A stretch of DNA of 14,579 bases from an uncultured Collinsella sp. (GCA_902478365.1 CABSKX010000054.1:1-14579), one strand, 5' to 3'. Shown: positions 1 through 7,162, counted from the stretch's first letter. The notes: generated from the sequence alone by a model not told the origin. Program-made: numbers and translations.

Positions 1-38
1 ATTTGGGACGGGGTAGCTAAAATAGCCCCGTCCCAAAT
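1..38. terminator. Symmetric GGGACGGGG hairpin, likely terminator
   Basis: Thirteen-bp perfect arms (1-13 and 26-38, ATTTGGGACGGGG against CCCCGTCCCAAAT) enclose a 12-nt loop. It lies just past the stop of the minus-strand synthetase-like gene, so it probably ends that transcript. It may work in both directions, because the arms begin and end in A/T. The TGGGACGGGG core recurs in the long hairpin at 2926-3001, which marks it as part of a dispersed intergenic hairpin family. Confidence 0.6.
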
Positions 39-62
39 TGACTACTCTGCCTTGGCGTTGGC

Positions 63-2213
63 CTAGTACTGGCTCTCGTGCTTGCTGAAGAAGTCGAAGC
101 GCGGGGGCAGCGGCTTTACGCGGTGCTCGCCGGGCTTCTCGCCCAGGCTCTCAACAAACTCGTCCGTGGAGGCGAAGATGTTGTCCCAGCTAAAGAAGGC
201 GACCGGATCGACGTCGAAGTACTCGCAGATGAGCTCGCAGCCGGCCGGGACGATGCCGTGCATGAGCACGGTCGCCACGCGCAGTTCGGTAAAGGCGTCG
301 ACCAGTGCCTGCGTCATGGCGGCGTTTGCCTCGCTACCCTCGAGCTTGTTGGCGGCCTTGGAGGCGTCGCTCCAGCGCTTGTTGGCGGCACGCAGGTAGT
401 CGTCGCACACGGCGAGCGCGCGGTGCGTCTCGAACTTATACATGGCCTGCTCAAAGGCGAGGGCTGCCTGCTCGGCGGCTTCGACCACGGTGGCGGAGGC
501 GGCACCGGCGGGGATGCAGCCGTTGCGGTACGGGCTCTCGTCGCCCTCCTTGACGGCGACGCCGTAGAAGCAGCTGCGGGCCAGGCGGTTGAAGACGCCG
601 GTCAAAAGGGCGCTCTCCTTAAGGGCCGGATCGATGACGCGCTTGTCGTCGCAGGCACGTACCTCGTTGCCGTCCTTGTCCTTGCCGGTCACGCGCGTGT
701 CGTATGCCTTGGGACTAAAGCTCACCGGCTTTTCGGACAGGCCGAGCGACAGCCAATGCGCGCGCATCTGCTCGCAGGTGTAGTGGTTGAGCAGGTCGTC
801 TGCCGGCGGGGGAGGCGTCTGCGAGGACGAGCTGGCCTTTTTGCCCATGTAGAGCAGGTGATAGCAGGCGCTGACGGTGCTCTGCGTAAGGTCCCAACCC
901 AGGGCCTCCCACATGGCGGTCTGCGCGATGCAGTAGAAGTAGATGTTGTCCTGACCGATGAACTGGTAGATCTGAGCGTCGTCAGAGCACCACCAGTCGC
1001 GCCAGTCGAGCGAGCTGTGCTGGTAGGTGGGCGCGGGGACCTGCGTGGAATCGGCGGCGGGCTCGCCCATGAGGGCGGCGTCCTGGGCGGCGACACCCTC
1101 GGTCACGCCGGCGGCCTTGGCATCGCGTGCGAGCACGGTGCGGGTGTAGCTGATGGGCGCCCACAGGCTCTCGGGCCAGCACCAGCAGGTGACGTCGGTC
1201 ACGCCGTCGACCTCGGGCACCGGAACGCCCCAGTCGATGTTGCCGGTGATGCGGAAGGGCACGAGCGCCTTGCCGCTGCGGAAGCGCACGCCGCCGTTGG
1301 CGAGCACCGCGTGGGCGTCGTCGCGCTCCTTCCAGCTGGGGAAGGTGACGGTAAAGCTGCTCTTGTTGCCCTCGGGCTCCAACACGGTGTGCTCGGGGAG
1401 CTGGTCCTCGACGTCGTCGAAGGCCTCGCGGAATTTGTTCTGAATGTAGAGCTGAGCCGGCAGCAGCCACTCCTCCATGGTCTTGGAGACCACGGAGCGA
1501 ACCTGCGGGTTCTTGGCGAGCTTGGCGGTATAGGTCTTCATAAAGTCGAGGTAGGCCGGCAGGTCAAAGTAGAGGTTGTCGACCGGGCGCAGCTCGGGCA
1601 CCTCGCCGGTGAGCTGGCTCTTGGGCGCGATGAGCTCCTCGGGCTCAAACTGGTGTCCCAGGTCACACTCGTCGGCGTAAGCCTTCTCGGACTTGCAACC
1701 TTGGATGGGGCAGCGGCCGATGACCTGGCGACCGTTGAGGAACGTGCCGGCCTTGGCATCGTAGAACTGCAGCGTGGAGCGCTTGGAGATGGTGCCCTGC
1801 TCGTGCAGACGCTCGATAATCTCGGCGGTCACCTCGTTCTGGATCTGGGCCGCCGGCTCAAGGCCCGAGCCGCCATAGATATCGCAGCTGATGTTGTAGT
1901 TGTTGAGGGTCGCGGCCTGGCGGGAGTGGTTGGACTCGACGTACTCGCTAATGGACTTGTCGTAGCCCTCGTTCTCCTTGAGCTTGCGGTAGCTCTCCAT
2001 GATGGGCGAGCCGTAGCAGTCGGTGCCCGAGGTGAAGATGACGTTCTCGCGGCCCAGACGGTCGCGCAGGAAGCGGGCGAAGAAGTCGGCCGGGACAAAG
2101 ACGCCGCCAACGTGGCCAAAGTGAAGGCCCTTGTTACCGTAGGGCTCGCCGGCGGTAACGATGGCGCGGCGAGGCCAGCTGGGACGGTCGTTCATGGAGT
2201 ATTTGGATGCCAT
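63..2213 (-). CDS. Divergent methionyl-tRNA-synthetase-like class I tRNA ligase
   Basis: This is a 716-residue class I aminoacyl-tRNA synthetase of the MetRS type. The ATG at 2213 is chosen because GAAGGAG lies about 5 nt upstream; the frame stays open further up without a comparable site. Visible in order: a HIGH motif (HFGH, residues 31-34) after an EPYGN stretch, a TSGTDCYGSP block (61-70), a zinc-knuckle-like insert (C168, C173, C183, H187), the MetRS-type IDWGVPVPE segment (326-334), a WAPISY segment (351-356), FIGQD (418-422), a KMSKS-position sequence KKASSSS (458-464) and a C-terminal helical region like an anticodon-binding domain. Overall order and length match MetRS. Residues aligned with the methionine pocket differ, however: His301 and Trp305 of the E. 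coli enzyme fall on Tyr427 and Gln431, and the second KMSKS lysine is Ser. A stretch near 265-315 looks like an insertion. It could be a diverged MetRS or a paralogue with another substrate. Membership of the MetRS family is secure; the substrate is not. Confidence 0.85.
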   Translation of the reverse strand: MASKYSMNDRPSWPRRAIVTAGEPYGNKGLHFGHVGGVFVPADFFARFLRDRLGRENVIFTSGTDCYGSPIMESYRKLKENEGYDKSISEYVESNHSRQAATLNNYNISCDIYGGSGLEPAAQIQNEVTAEIIERLHEQGTISKRSTLQFYDAKAGTFLNGRQVIGRCPIQGCKSEKAYADECDLGHQFEPEELIAPKSQLTGEVPELRPVDNLYFDLPAYLDFMKTYTAKLAKNPQVRSVVSKTMEEWLLPAQLYIQNKFREAFDDVEDQLPEHTVLEPEGNKSSFTVTFPSWKERDDAHAVLANGGVRFRSGKALVPFRITGNIDWGVPVPEVDGVTDVTCWCWPESLWAPISYTRTVLARDAKAAGVTEGVAAQDAALMGEPAADSTQVPAPTYQHSSLDWRDWWCSDDAQIYQFIGQDNIYFYCIAQTAMWEALGWDLTQSTVSACYHLLYMGKKASSSSQTPPPPADDLLNHYTCEQMRAHWLSLGLSEKPVSFSPKAYDTRVTGKDKDGNEVRACDDKRVIDPALKESALLTGVFNRLARSCFYGVAVKEGDESPYRNGCIPAGAASATVVEAAEQAALAFEQAMYKFETHRALAVCDDYLRAANKRWSDASKAANKLEGSEANAAMTQALVDAFTELRVATVLMHGIVPAGCELICEYFDVDPVAFFSWDNIFASTDEFVESLGEKPGEHRVKPLPPRFDFFSKHESQY

Positions 2214-2294
2214 GGGACTCCTTCGCATATGGTGAGAGCACGGCCGGGCGCGAGGCTCGGCGGCGCGGTGATCAATTCGTGCATATCGTTCGAC

Positions 2295-2300
2295 ATTATC
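2295..2300 (-). promoter_or_regulatory. Possible extended -10 for the synthetase-like gene
   Basis: On the minus strand the sequence reads TGCGATAAT, an extended -10 with one mismatch to TATAAT. It would give a leader of about 75 nt before the ATG at 2213. No convincing -35 is seen. The gene is divergent from the DUF3267 gene, so a promoter is expected in this gap. Confidence 0.35.
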
Positions 2301-2345
2301 GCACATGCGGACGGGTACGTGGCAGGGGCGCTATCCTAAGATGCT

Positions 2346-2915
2346 ATGAATGAGATTTCCAACATACATGCGTTTGAGGACGAGGATTTTCTGCACGCCT
2401 GCTTTGTGTGGGGGATGGCCGTGCTCGGCGCATTTGCCGTGTGCCTGGTGCCGGTGTTTATGCTGCTGGGTGGCCCCGCGGACCTGGATGCGGCTGACGC
2501 GGGCGGCTGGACCACGGTCTTGGGCTGGATAGTCGGCTTGGCTGCGGTTTCGGCGGCGTCATTTGCCGTGCATGAGCTGGTGCATGCGGTGTTCTTTAAG
2601 CTGTTTGCGCCCGCCGGTGCGCGCGTGACCTTTGGGGCGAACCTCGAGACATGCATGATCTATGCCTGCGCCGAGGGCGTTGTGTATTCGCGCCGGCGGT
2701 ACATGGTCATTTGCCTGGCGCCGACGGTTGTTTTGACGGCGGCGTTTGCCTTGGGCTTTGCGTTCTCGGGCTATCCGCTGCTGTGCTACCTGGCGGCCGG
2801 CTTGCATTTGTCGGGCTGTGTGGGCGACTGGTATTACGTGCGGACCATTTTGCGCGACCGCCGCATTGTCGCCTGCGAGGACACGTCCTTTGGCGTTCGC
2901 TTTTTCGCAAGGTAG
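2346..2915 (+). CDS. DUF3267 family membrane protein, putative zinc metalloprotease
   Basis: This is a 189-residue integral membrane protein. Hydrophobic stretches lie near residues 19-41, 57-77, 121-140 and 144-160. A zincin motif HELVH (76-80) sits at the end of the second stretch, followed by A-V-F-F, and a GD pair (160-161) in the last part could give a further metal ligand. HExxH inside a four-helix membrane protein of about 190 residues is the pattern of the DUF3267 family, whose substrates are not established to my knowledge. The start has only a weak upstream purine stretch. A TATCCT hexamer at 2332-2337 could be a -10 so close to the ATG that the message would be nearly leaderless; this is speculative. 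The gene is divergent from the synthetase-like gene, and its 3' end is followed within 10 bp by a large hairpin. Confidence 0.75.
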   Translation: MNEISNIHAFEDEDFLHACFVWGMAVLGAFAVCLVPVFMLLGGPADLDAADAGGWTTVLGWIVGLAAVSAASFAVHELVHAVFFKLFAPAGARVTFGANLETCMIYACAEGVVYSRRRYMVICLAPTVVLTAAFALGFAFSGYPLLCYLAAGLHLSGCVGDWYYVRTILRDRRIVACEDTSFGVRFFAR

Positions 2916-2925
2916 TCTTTTTGGG

Positions 2926-3001
2926 ATGATTTTTCTGGGACGGGGATTTAAAAATCATTAGGTACGCAATGATTTTTTAATCCCCGTCCCAGAAAAATCA
3001 T
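2926..3001. terminator. Long near-perfect hairpin between DUF3267 gene and queH
   Basis: Arms of 34 nt (2926-2959 and 2968-3001) pair with one mismatch around an 8-nt loop. The outer part holds the CTGGGACGGGGATT core shared with the hairpin at 1-38. The inner part is A/T-rich (AAAAATCATT against AATGATTTTTT). The hairpin ends 5 nt before the queH ribosome binding site, so it can end the upstream transcript and also sits in any readthrough leader of queH. No promoter fits between the hairpin and queH. Confidence 0.7.
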
Positions 3002-3020
3002 TGTGGGAGAGGAGATGTTG

Positions 3021-3596
3021 ATGAAGCCGTTGCTGTTGCACGCCTGCTGTGCGCCGTGCTCGCTTGAGCCGGTTCGCCTGCTGCGCGAGGAGGGGTTTGA
3101 ACCCACAATCTGCTGGACCAACCCCAATATTCAGCCGCGCGATGAATGGCAGCGCCGCCTGGACGAGCTGCGCCGGTGGTGTGCCGACGGCGGCATCGAG
3201 CTTATCGAGGCAGGGGAGGACCACGAGCGCTGGGAGACCGGCGTGGCACCGCTGGGTGCCGATCGACCCCGTCGCTGTCGCGCGTGCTATGCCTTGCGCT
3301 TGGCCGAGGCGTGCCGCGTGGCCCAGGAGCGCGGGTTTGAGTTTGTGGGCACGACGCTCGCCGTCTCGCCGTATCAGCTGTTCGAAACCTGCAATGATGT
3401 GTTGGAGCGTCTGGCTGCCGCTCGCGGTCTCACTCCGGTGATTCGCGATTTTCGTCCGTATTATCCCGAGGCCACGCGTCGCTCGCGCGAGCTTGGCATG
3501 TATCGGCAGAACTACTGTGGTTGCCGCTTCTCGGCTGTCGAGGCGGCCATGGACCGCGCCCGTATCCGCGACGAGCGCAAAGCCGCCAAAAAGTAG
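3021..3596 (+). CDS. queH: Epoxyqueuosine reductase QueH
   Basis: QueH (formerly DUF208) reduces epoxyqueuosine to queuosine on tRNA, the last step of queuosine synthesis. It is a non-homologous replacement for the cobalamin-dependent QueG. The 191-residue protein has the family's cysteine pattern: HACCAPC at the N-terminus (C9, C10, C13), CRAC (C86, C89) and YCGC (C166, C168), the expected iron-sulfur and iron ligands. TTLAVSPYQ and the YRQNYCGC segment are also typical. The start at 3021 is chosen because GAGAGGAG ends 6 nt upstream; an in-frame GTG at 3003 and ATG at 3015 lie before or inside that site. queA follows after 64 bp in the same direction, so the pair may be expressed together, although queA also has its own possible promoter. 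Confidence 0.92.
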   Translation: MKPLLLHACCAPCSLEPVRLLREEGFEPTICWTNPNIQPRDEWQRRLDELRRWCADGGIELIEAGEDHERWETGVAPLGADRPRRCRACYALRLAEACRVAQERGFEFVGTTLAVSPYQLFETCNDVLERLAAARGLTPVIRDFRPYYPEATRRSRELGMYRQNYCGCRFSAVEAAMDRARIRDERKAAKK

Positions 3597-3615
3597 TTCA
3601 TTTGGGACGTCAGCC

Positions 3616-3624
3616 TGCTAGGAT
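3616..3624 (+). promoter_or_regulatory. Possible extended -10 promoter of queA
   Basis: TGCTAGGAT is an extended -10 (TGn plus TAGGAT), placing the transcript start about 30 nt before the queA start codon. A -35 is poor. Without it queA would depend on readthrough from queH. Confidence 0.3.
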
Positions 3625-3660
3625 GTAGAGCGGACTTTAGCTATATAAGGAGTATCCGAC

Positions 3661-4878
3661 GTGTCTATGCGTACCGATGATTTTGACTATAACCTTCCTG
3701 AGGAACTGATTGCCCAGGCGCCTGCCGAGCCGCGTGACTCCTGCCGCCTGCTGGTGGTTGATCGCAGGGGCTCCCAGGCGGGAACGCCGCTGGAGCACGG
3801 CGGTACCGTCGAGCACCGCATCTTCCGTGACATCATTGACTATATCGAGCCGGGCGATGTGCTCGTCATCAACAAGACGCGCGTGATGCCGGCCCGCCTG
3901 ATCGGTCACAAAGCCGGCTCGGGTGGCGTGGTCGAGACGCTGCTGCTCAAGCGCCGCGAGGATGTTGACCCGCTGGGCCATGTTTGGGAGTGTCTGGTCA
4001 AGCCGGGCAAGCGTCTGAAGCCCGGTGCTCAGATTGAGTATCGCGCCGGTGGCGCCCATGCGCCCGAGGGCGCGCCCGTGGTGCTGACGGCCGAGGTCAT
4101 CGACTTTGTCACCGATAGCCGTGGTGGCCGTCTGGTGCGCTTTGAGCCGGCCGGTTGCAATGCCGCCGGCGACCCGCGCACGCTCGACGAGGCTATTCAT
4201 GCTGCCGGCCACGTGCCGCTGCCGCCCTACATTACCGACTACGAGGGCGACCCCGAGAAGTACCAGACCGTCTACGCCATGAAGGAGGAGCACTCGGCTG
4301 CCGCTCCTACGGCGGGTCTGCACTTTACTCCCGAGCTCATGGCCGCTATCGAGGCCAAGGGCGCGAAGTTTGCCGCTGTCGAGCTCGAGGTGGGCATCGA
4401 TACCTTCCGCCTGGTGGAGGAGGACGACCCTACGCAGCACGTGATGCACACCGAGCGCTACCACGTATCGCAGGAGGTGGTCGACGCCGTGCATAAGGCT
4501 AAAGCCGAGGGGCATCGCGTGATCGCCGTTGGTACCACCGCGGTGCGCTCGCTCGAGAGCGCGTTTGACGCGGACGCGTCGGTGTCCGATCCGGCTGTGA
4601 CGGCGCGCTATTTTGAGGGCCGCGAGGACGGCGCCGACACGCTCGGCCGCGGTGACATCGTGGTGCGCGAGAACGCGACGACGCAGCTCTACCTTATGCC
4701 TGGCTCGACCTATCACGTGGTCGACGCGCTGATCACGAACTTCCACGTGCCGCGCTCCACGCTCATGATGCTCGTGAGCGCGCTTGCCTCCCGCGACCAG
4801 ATCATGGATGCCTACGCCGCCGCCATCGAAGAACGTTATCGCTTCTTCAGCTTTGGCGACGCGATGCTCATTCAGTAG
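3661..4878 (+). CDS. queA: S-adenosylmethionine:tRNA ribosyltransferase-isomerase QueA
   Basis: QueA transfers and isomerises the ribosyl part of S-adenosylmethionine onto preQ1 at position 34 of tRNA, giving epoxyqueuosine. Family signatures are clear: DFDYNLPEELIAQ near the N-terminus, NKTRVMPARL (71-80), AAPTAGLHFT (214-223), VELEVGIDTF (240-249), GTTAVRSLES (291-300), LITNFHVPRSTL (357-368) and a C-terminal FSFGDAML. The GTG at 3661 is chosen because AAGGAG lies 8 nt upstream; an ATG at 3667 is possible and would remove two residues. At 405 residues it is longer than the usual 340-360. The extra length falls largely between residues 303 and 340, between the ribosyl-site block and the FHVPRST block. 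Its stop codon overlaps the first base of a hairpin that opens the downstream structured element. Confidence 0.95.
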   Translation: MSMRTDDFDYNLPEELIAQAPAEPRDSCRLLVVDRRGSQAGTPLEHGGTVEHRIFRDIIDYIEPGDVLVINKTRVMPARLIGHKAGSGGVVETLLLKRREDVDPLGHVWECLVKPGKRLKPGAQIEYRAGGAHAPEGAPVVLTAEVIDFVTDSRGGRLVRFEPAGCNAAGDPRTLDEAIHAAGHVPLPPYITDYEGDPEKYQTVYAMKEEHSAAAPTAGLHFTPELMAAIEAKGAKFAAVELEVGIDTFRLVEEDDPTQHVMHTERYHVSQEVVDAVHKAKAEGHRVIAVGTTAVRSLESAFDADASVSDPAVTARYFEGREDGADTLGRGDIVVRENATTQLYLMPGSTYHVVDALITNFHVPRSTLMMLVSALASRDQIMDAYAAAIEERYRFFSFGDAMLIQ

Positions 4879-5050
4879 GTTACGGCGTTTTCCAAACGCC
4901 GTAACCGGCCGACGCTGCAAACGCCCCTAAGCGGCAATCTGACGTTCAATCGTCGGGCATGACCAGAAGGTCAATGCCCTCCTCTTTCACGTCACCTTGC
5001 TCGCTTAGGGGCGTTTTCGCTGTCCGCGCCAAAACATCGGCGTTGCCGTG
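4878..5050 (+). repeat. Structured intergenic element, copy 1 (hairpin plus long bulged hairpin)
   Basis: The element opens with a 13-bp hairpin (4878-4890 with 4894-4906, loop TCC) that uses the last base of the queA stop codon. A long hairpin follows: 15-bp outer arms (4919-4933 with 5002-5016), a 1-nt bulge, GCAA/TTGC, a 2x2 internal loop, TGACGT/ACGTCA, an unpaired section, and an apical stem GGGCATGACC around AGAA with one bulged A. A further GCCGA/TCGGC pairing (4908-4912 with 5037-5041) could close the base. A second copy lies at 8094-8269 in the same orientation with the same layout. It could be a terminator with an appended structured RNA, a 3'-UTR RNA, or a non-autonomous repeat. 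There is no U-tract after the first hairpin. Confidence 0.75.
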
Positions 5051-5058
5051 GTTCACTC

Positions 5059-5110
5059 GGCACCTGGGGACGTTCCTTTTGTGCCGGCACTTGGGGACAG
5101 TCCTTGCGCC
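5059..5110 (+). repeat. Two tandem GGGGAC-core units
   Basis: Two adjacent units of 27 and 25 bp (5059-5085, 5086-5110) share GGCAC, then TGGGGAC, then TCCTT and end in GCC. The first can fold through GGCAC/GTGCC. They match the GGGGAC-core units at 8279-8460. Both arrays follow a copy of the large structured element. Confidence 0.6.
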
Positions 5111-5120
5111 GATCTAAATA

Positions 5121-5187
5121 AGTTGCGGTGAGATAGTTCTTGAATTGGCCTTTTTCAGGGCTAGATAGGAACTATCTCACCGCAACT
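5121..5187. terminator. AGTTGCGGTGA hairpin at a convergent junction, copy 1
   Basis: Perfect 19-bp arms (5121-5139 and 5169-5187) enclose a 29-nt loop. The hairpin lies between queA on the plus strand and the convergent coiled-coil gene, whose stop codon is 26 bp away. A related hairpin with a compensated G-C to A-T change lies at 11405-11467, also between converging genes. A bidirectional terminator is the simplest reading. Confidence 0.6.
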
Positions 5188-5212
5188 GCGTTGGGTGTTT
5201 TTGGCAGCGGGT

Positions 5213-6994
5213 TTACTTGCTCGCGAACAGCCAGATCAGGATGATCACCAGAATCACGGCGATGATGCAGGCGATGGCTCCGGTGAATTTGACGCGTGAG
5301 TCGCGGGTTCGCTTGCGAACGTCGTCTTCGGCGGCCTCGAGTTGGGCAACTTCGCGCTCGGTCTCGGTATGCTCGGCCTTGTCGCGTGCCAAGGACCCGG
5401 CGAGCGATTCGGTGATCTCGGGATGGTCGTGCACCTCGGTCGCCTGCTCGATAATCGACTGCGCATGCGCTGCATCTGCCCGGGCGTTTGCGATGGCCTG
5501 CTCTTGCTCGCGGCGTGCCTTGTCCTGCGTGGCGATCTTTTCGCGCAGCTCGCGCTGGCGCGTCGCGGCGGCAGTTTTTGCGGACTGCAGCTCGTCGCGC
5601 GCGGCATCTGCCTCAGCCGTTACGGCCTGGTGCGCTCGTTTAGCGTCGGCGATGGGGGCCTGTGCCTGCTCGACGGCCTGCTCGGCGGCGGCAAGTGAAT
5701 GCTCAAGATCGGCGGTCACACGCGGAATGTCTTCCTCGGCCTTGCGGAGGGCGTCGGCAGCGTCGGAGATTTGCATAGACAACTCGCTGGTGCGCACGGT
5801 GTAATTGGCGGGATTTGCCGAAGGGTTGCGCTGCAGCTCGGCATACTCGCGACGCAAGGTCTCGAGCTGTGCGCGCGTAGCATCGGCAGTTTGTCGTGCG
5901 GCGGCGATACCGGCATCGCGCTCGGCCTTCACTTTGTCGCGGATGCGCTTGGAATCCTCAAGGCGACGAACGAGCCGGTTGCCGGTCTCGCGCGAGCTTG
6001 CCTCGCGGGCTTCCACGGCGTCGAGTGCAGCCTTCAGGCGGAGCTCGGTCGCATCGTCCTCTGCCTTCATTTGCTCGAGCTGGCCCTTGAGCTCCGTCGC
6101 TTTGGCGGCATGGGCATCACGGTTAATTTCAGCTGCCGCAGCGGTCTTCTGTGCCGCGGCAATCGCCTGGCGTTGATCGGCGATGATCTGATCGTAGCGG
6201 CCTGCGATGTCCTGGCGCGTCTCGAGCTCCTCTGCCTGGTCGGCGATGCGCTGCTCAAGCTCGGCTAAATGGGCGCGGGCATCGGCGAGTGCCTTCTTGG
6301 CGGCGTTCATCTCGCGCATGGCCGACGCGCCCTGGGCGATAAAAGTGCCCACGGCGTTAGCGGTGTTTGAGACGGCGCTCCCCAGGTCGCGGCTCGTGGC
6401 GGGAGCATGCGAGGTGGTCGGGTGCGCGGCTTCGGCGGCATTCGTATCGGCAGTCTGCGGCGCGGCGATATTGCCGGTGCCGCCTTCGATCACGGAAAAG
6501 CCCGCTGCGTGCGGGTCGACCGCGTCCGCGCCGATCGTGGGGTGCTCGAGTTGTAGGAACGAGGGCATGGTACTGCCCTGGTCGGCAACCGGGGTCTCGC
6601 CGGGCACAAACGTCGAGGCAGCCTCGGCGGCTTCCTCTTCCTCGGCGTCGACATCGGCATCGGCGACGGCGTCCTTCATCGCTTTGACGGCATCCATCAT
6701 GGAGTCCATGACGGCGTCGAGCTCTTCTTCCGAAGACACCTCGATGGGGCCCGCTACTTGCGGAGCGCTCTCGGCCTTGGGCTCAGTATCGCTCGGGTCC
6801 GGCTGCTCTAGCTGCTCTTCTTTGTCTTGCTCTGCGGCGACATTAGCGTCTGCGGCCTCGCCTGCGGCGGCAGGAGCCTCCTCGACGGCGGCATCAATGC
6901 TGCCATCGCTGCTGGTAGAAGTATCGCAGTCGTCAATGGTGTCTGCGGAATCATCAATATGCTGTTGAGTCTGGGGGTCCAGCTCGTCTGTCAT
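5213..6994 (-). CDS. Acidic coiled-coil protein with C-terminal membrane anchor
   Basis: I recognise no named family. The 593-residue product starts with a disordered, strongly acidic region rich in Asp, Glu and Ala (residues 1 to about 200). A very long Ala/Glu/Gln/Arg-rich stretch with coiled-coil character follows (about 228-390 and 400-565), interrupted by a proline- and asparagine-containing hinge (NPSANPANY, 390-398). It ends in one hydrophobic helix (571-590) with only three residues beyond it. No signal peptide is seen, so the topology looks tail-anchored with the bulk in the cytoplasm. The ATG at 6994 has GAGGAG 9 nt upstream; an ATG two codons earlier (7000) is only 3 nt from it and less likely. 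It stands alone, convergent with queA and divergent from the SDR gene. Its composition suggests a scaffold or envelope-linked role, which is inference only. Confidence 0.8.
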   Translation of the reverse strand: MTDELDPQTQQHIDDSADTIDDCDTSTSSDGSIDAAVEEAPAAAGEAADANVAAEQDKEEQLEQPDPSDTEPKAESAPQVAGPIEVSSEEELDAVMDSMMDAVKAMKDAVADADVDAEEEEAAEAASTFVPGETPVADQGSTMPSFLQLEHPTIGADAVDPHAAGFSVIEGGTGNIAAPQTADTNAAEAAHPTTSHAPATSRDLGSAVSNTANAVGTFIAQGASAMREMNAAKKALADARAHLAELEQRIADQAEELETRQDIAGRYDQIIADQRQAIAAAQKTAAAAEINRDAHAAKATELKGQLEQMKAEDDATELRLKAALDAVEAREASSRETGNRLVRRLEDSKRIRDKVKAERDAGIAAARQTADATRAQLETLRREYAELQRNPSANPANYTVRTSELSMQISDAADALRKAEEDIPRVTADLEHSLAAAEQAVEQAQAPIADAKRAHQAVTAEADAARDELQSAKTAAATRQRELREKIATQDKARREQEQAIANARADAAHAQSIIEQATEVHDHPEITESLAGSLARDKAEHTETEREVAQLEAAEDDVRKRTRDSRVKFTGAIACIIAVILVIILIWLFASK

Positions 6995-7133
6995 AGGCAT
7001 GTGCTCCTCATCGTTGTTTGTCACCCTATGATAAAGTCTCGCGCCGACATCCCGCGCGCCGCAGCAAAGTTTCAAAACGTGTTCGATGGCTCGCGTCGAT
7101 AGCAAAAACTCGGCCGCTCTACCCAATTTTTAC

Positions 7134-7162
7134 TTGACAATCCCTTCGCCGAAAAACGTTAT
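7134..7162 (+). promoter_or_regulatory. Likely promoter of the SDR gene
   Basis: A perfect -35 TTGACA (7134-7139) is followed after 17 nt by CGTTAT (7157-7162), a weak -10. The predicted leader before the SDR start is about 120 nt. It includes a small GGCGGG/CCCGTC hairpin (7254-7259 with 7264-7269) close to the ribosome binding site. The rest of the 296-bp gap between the divergent genes shows nothing else I can support. Confidence 0.45.

Noticed and set aside
78..2339. A 753-codon open frame on the plus strand, antisense to the synthetase-like gene
   Set aside because: It is a shadow produced by GC-rich codon use on the other strand. Its translation shows no recognisable motif, whereas the minus strand gives a full MetRS-like protein.
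3637..4920. A 427-codon minus-strand frame opposite queA
   Set aside because: It overlaps a certain queA gene entirely and has a low-complexity His/Arg/Gly-rich product typical of antisense frames in GC-rich DNA.
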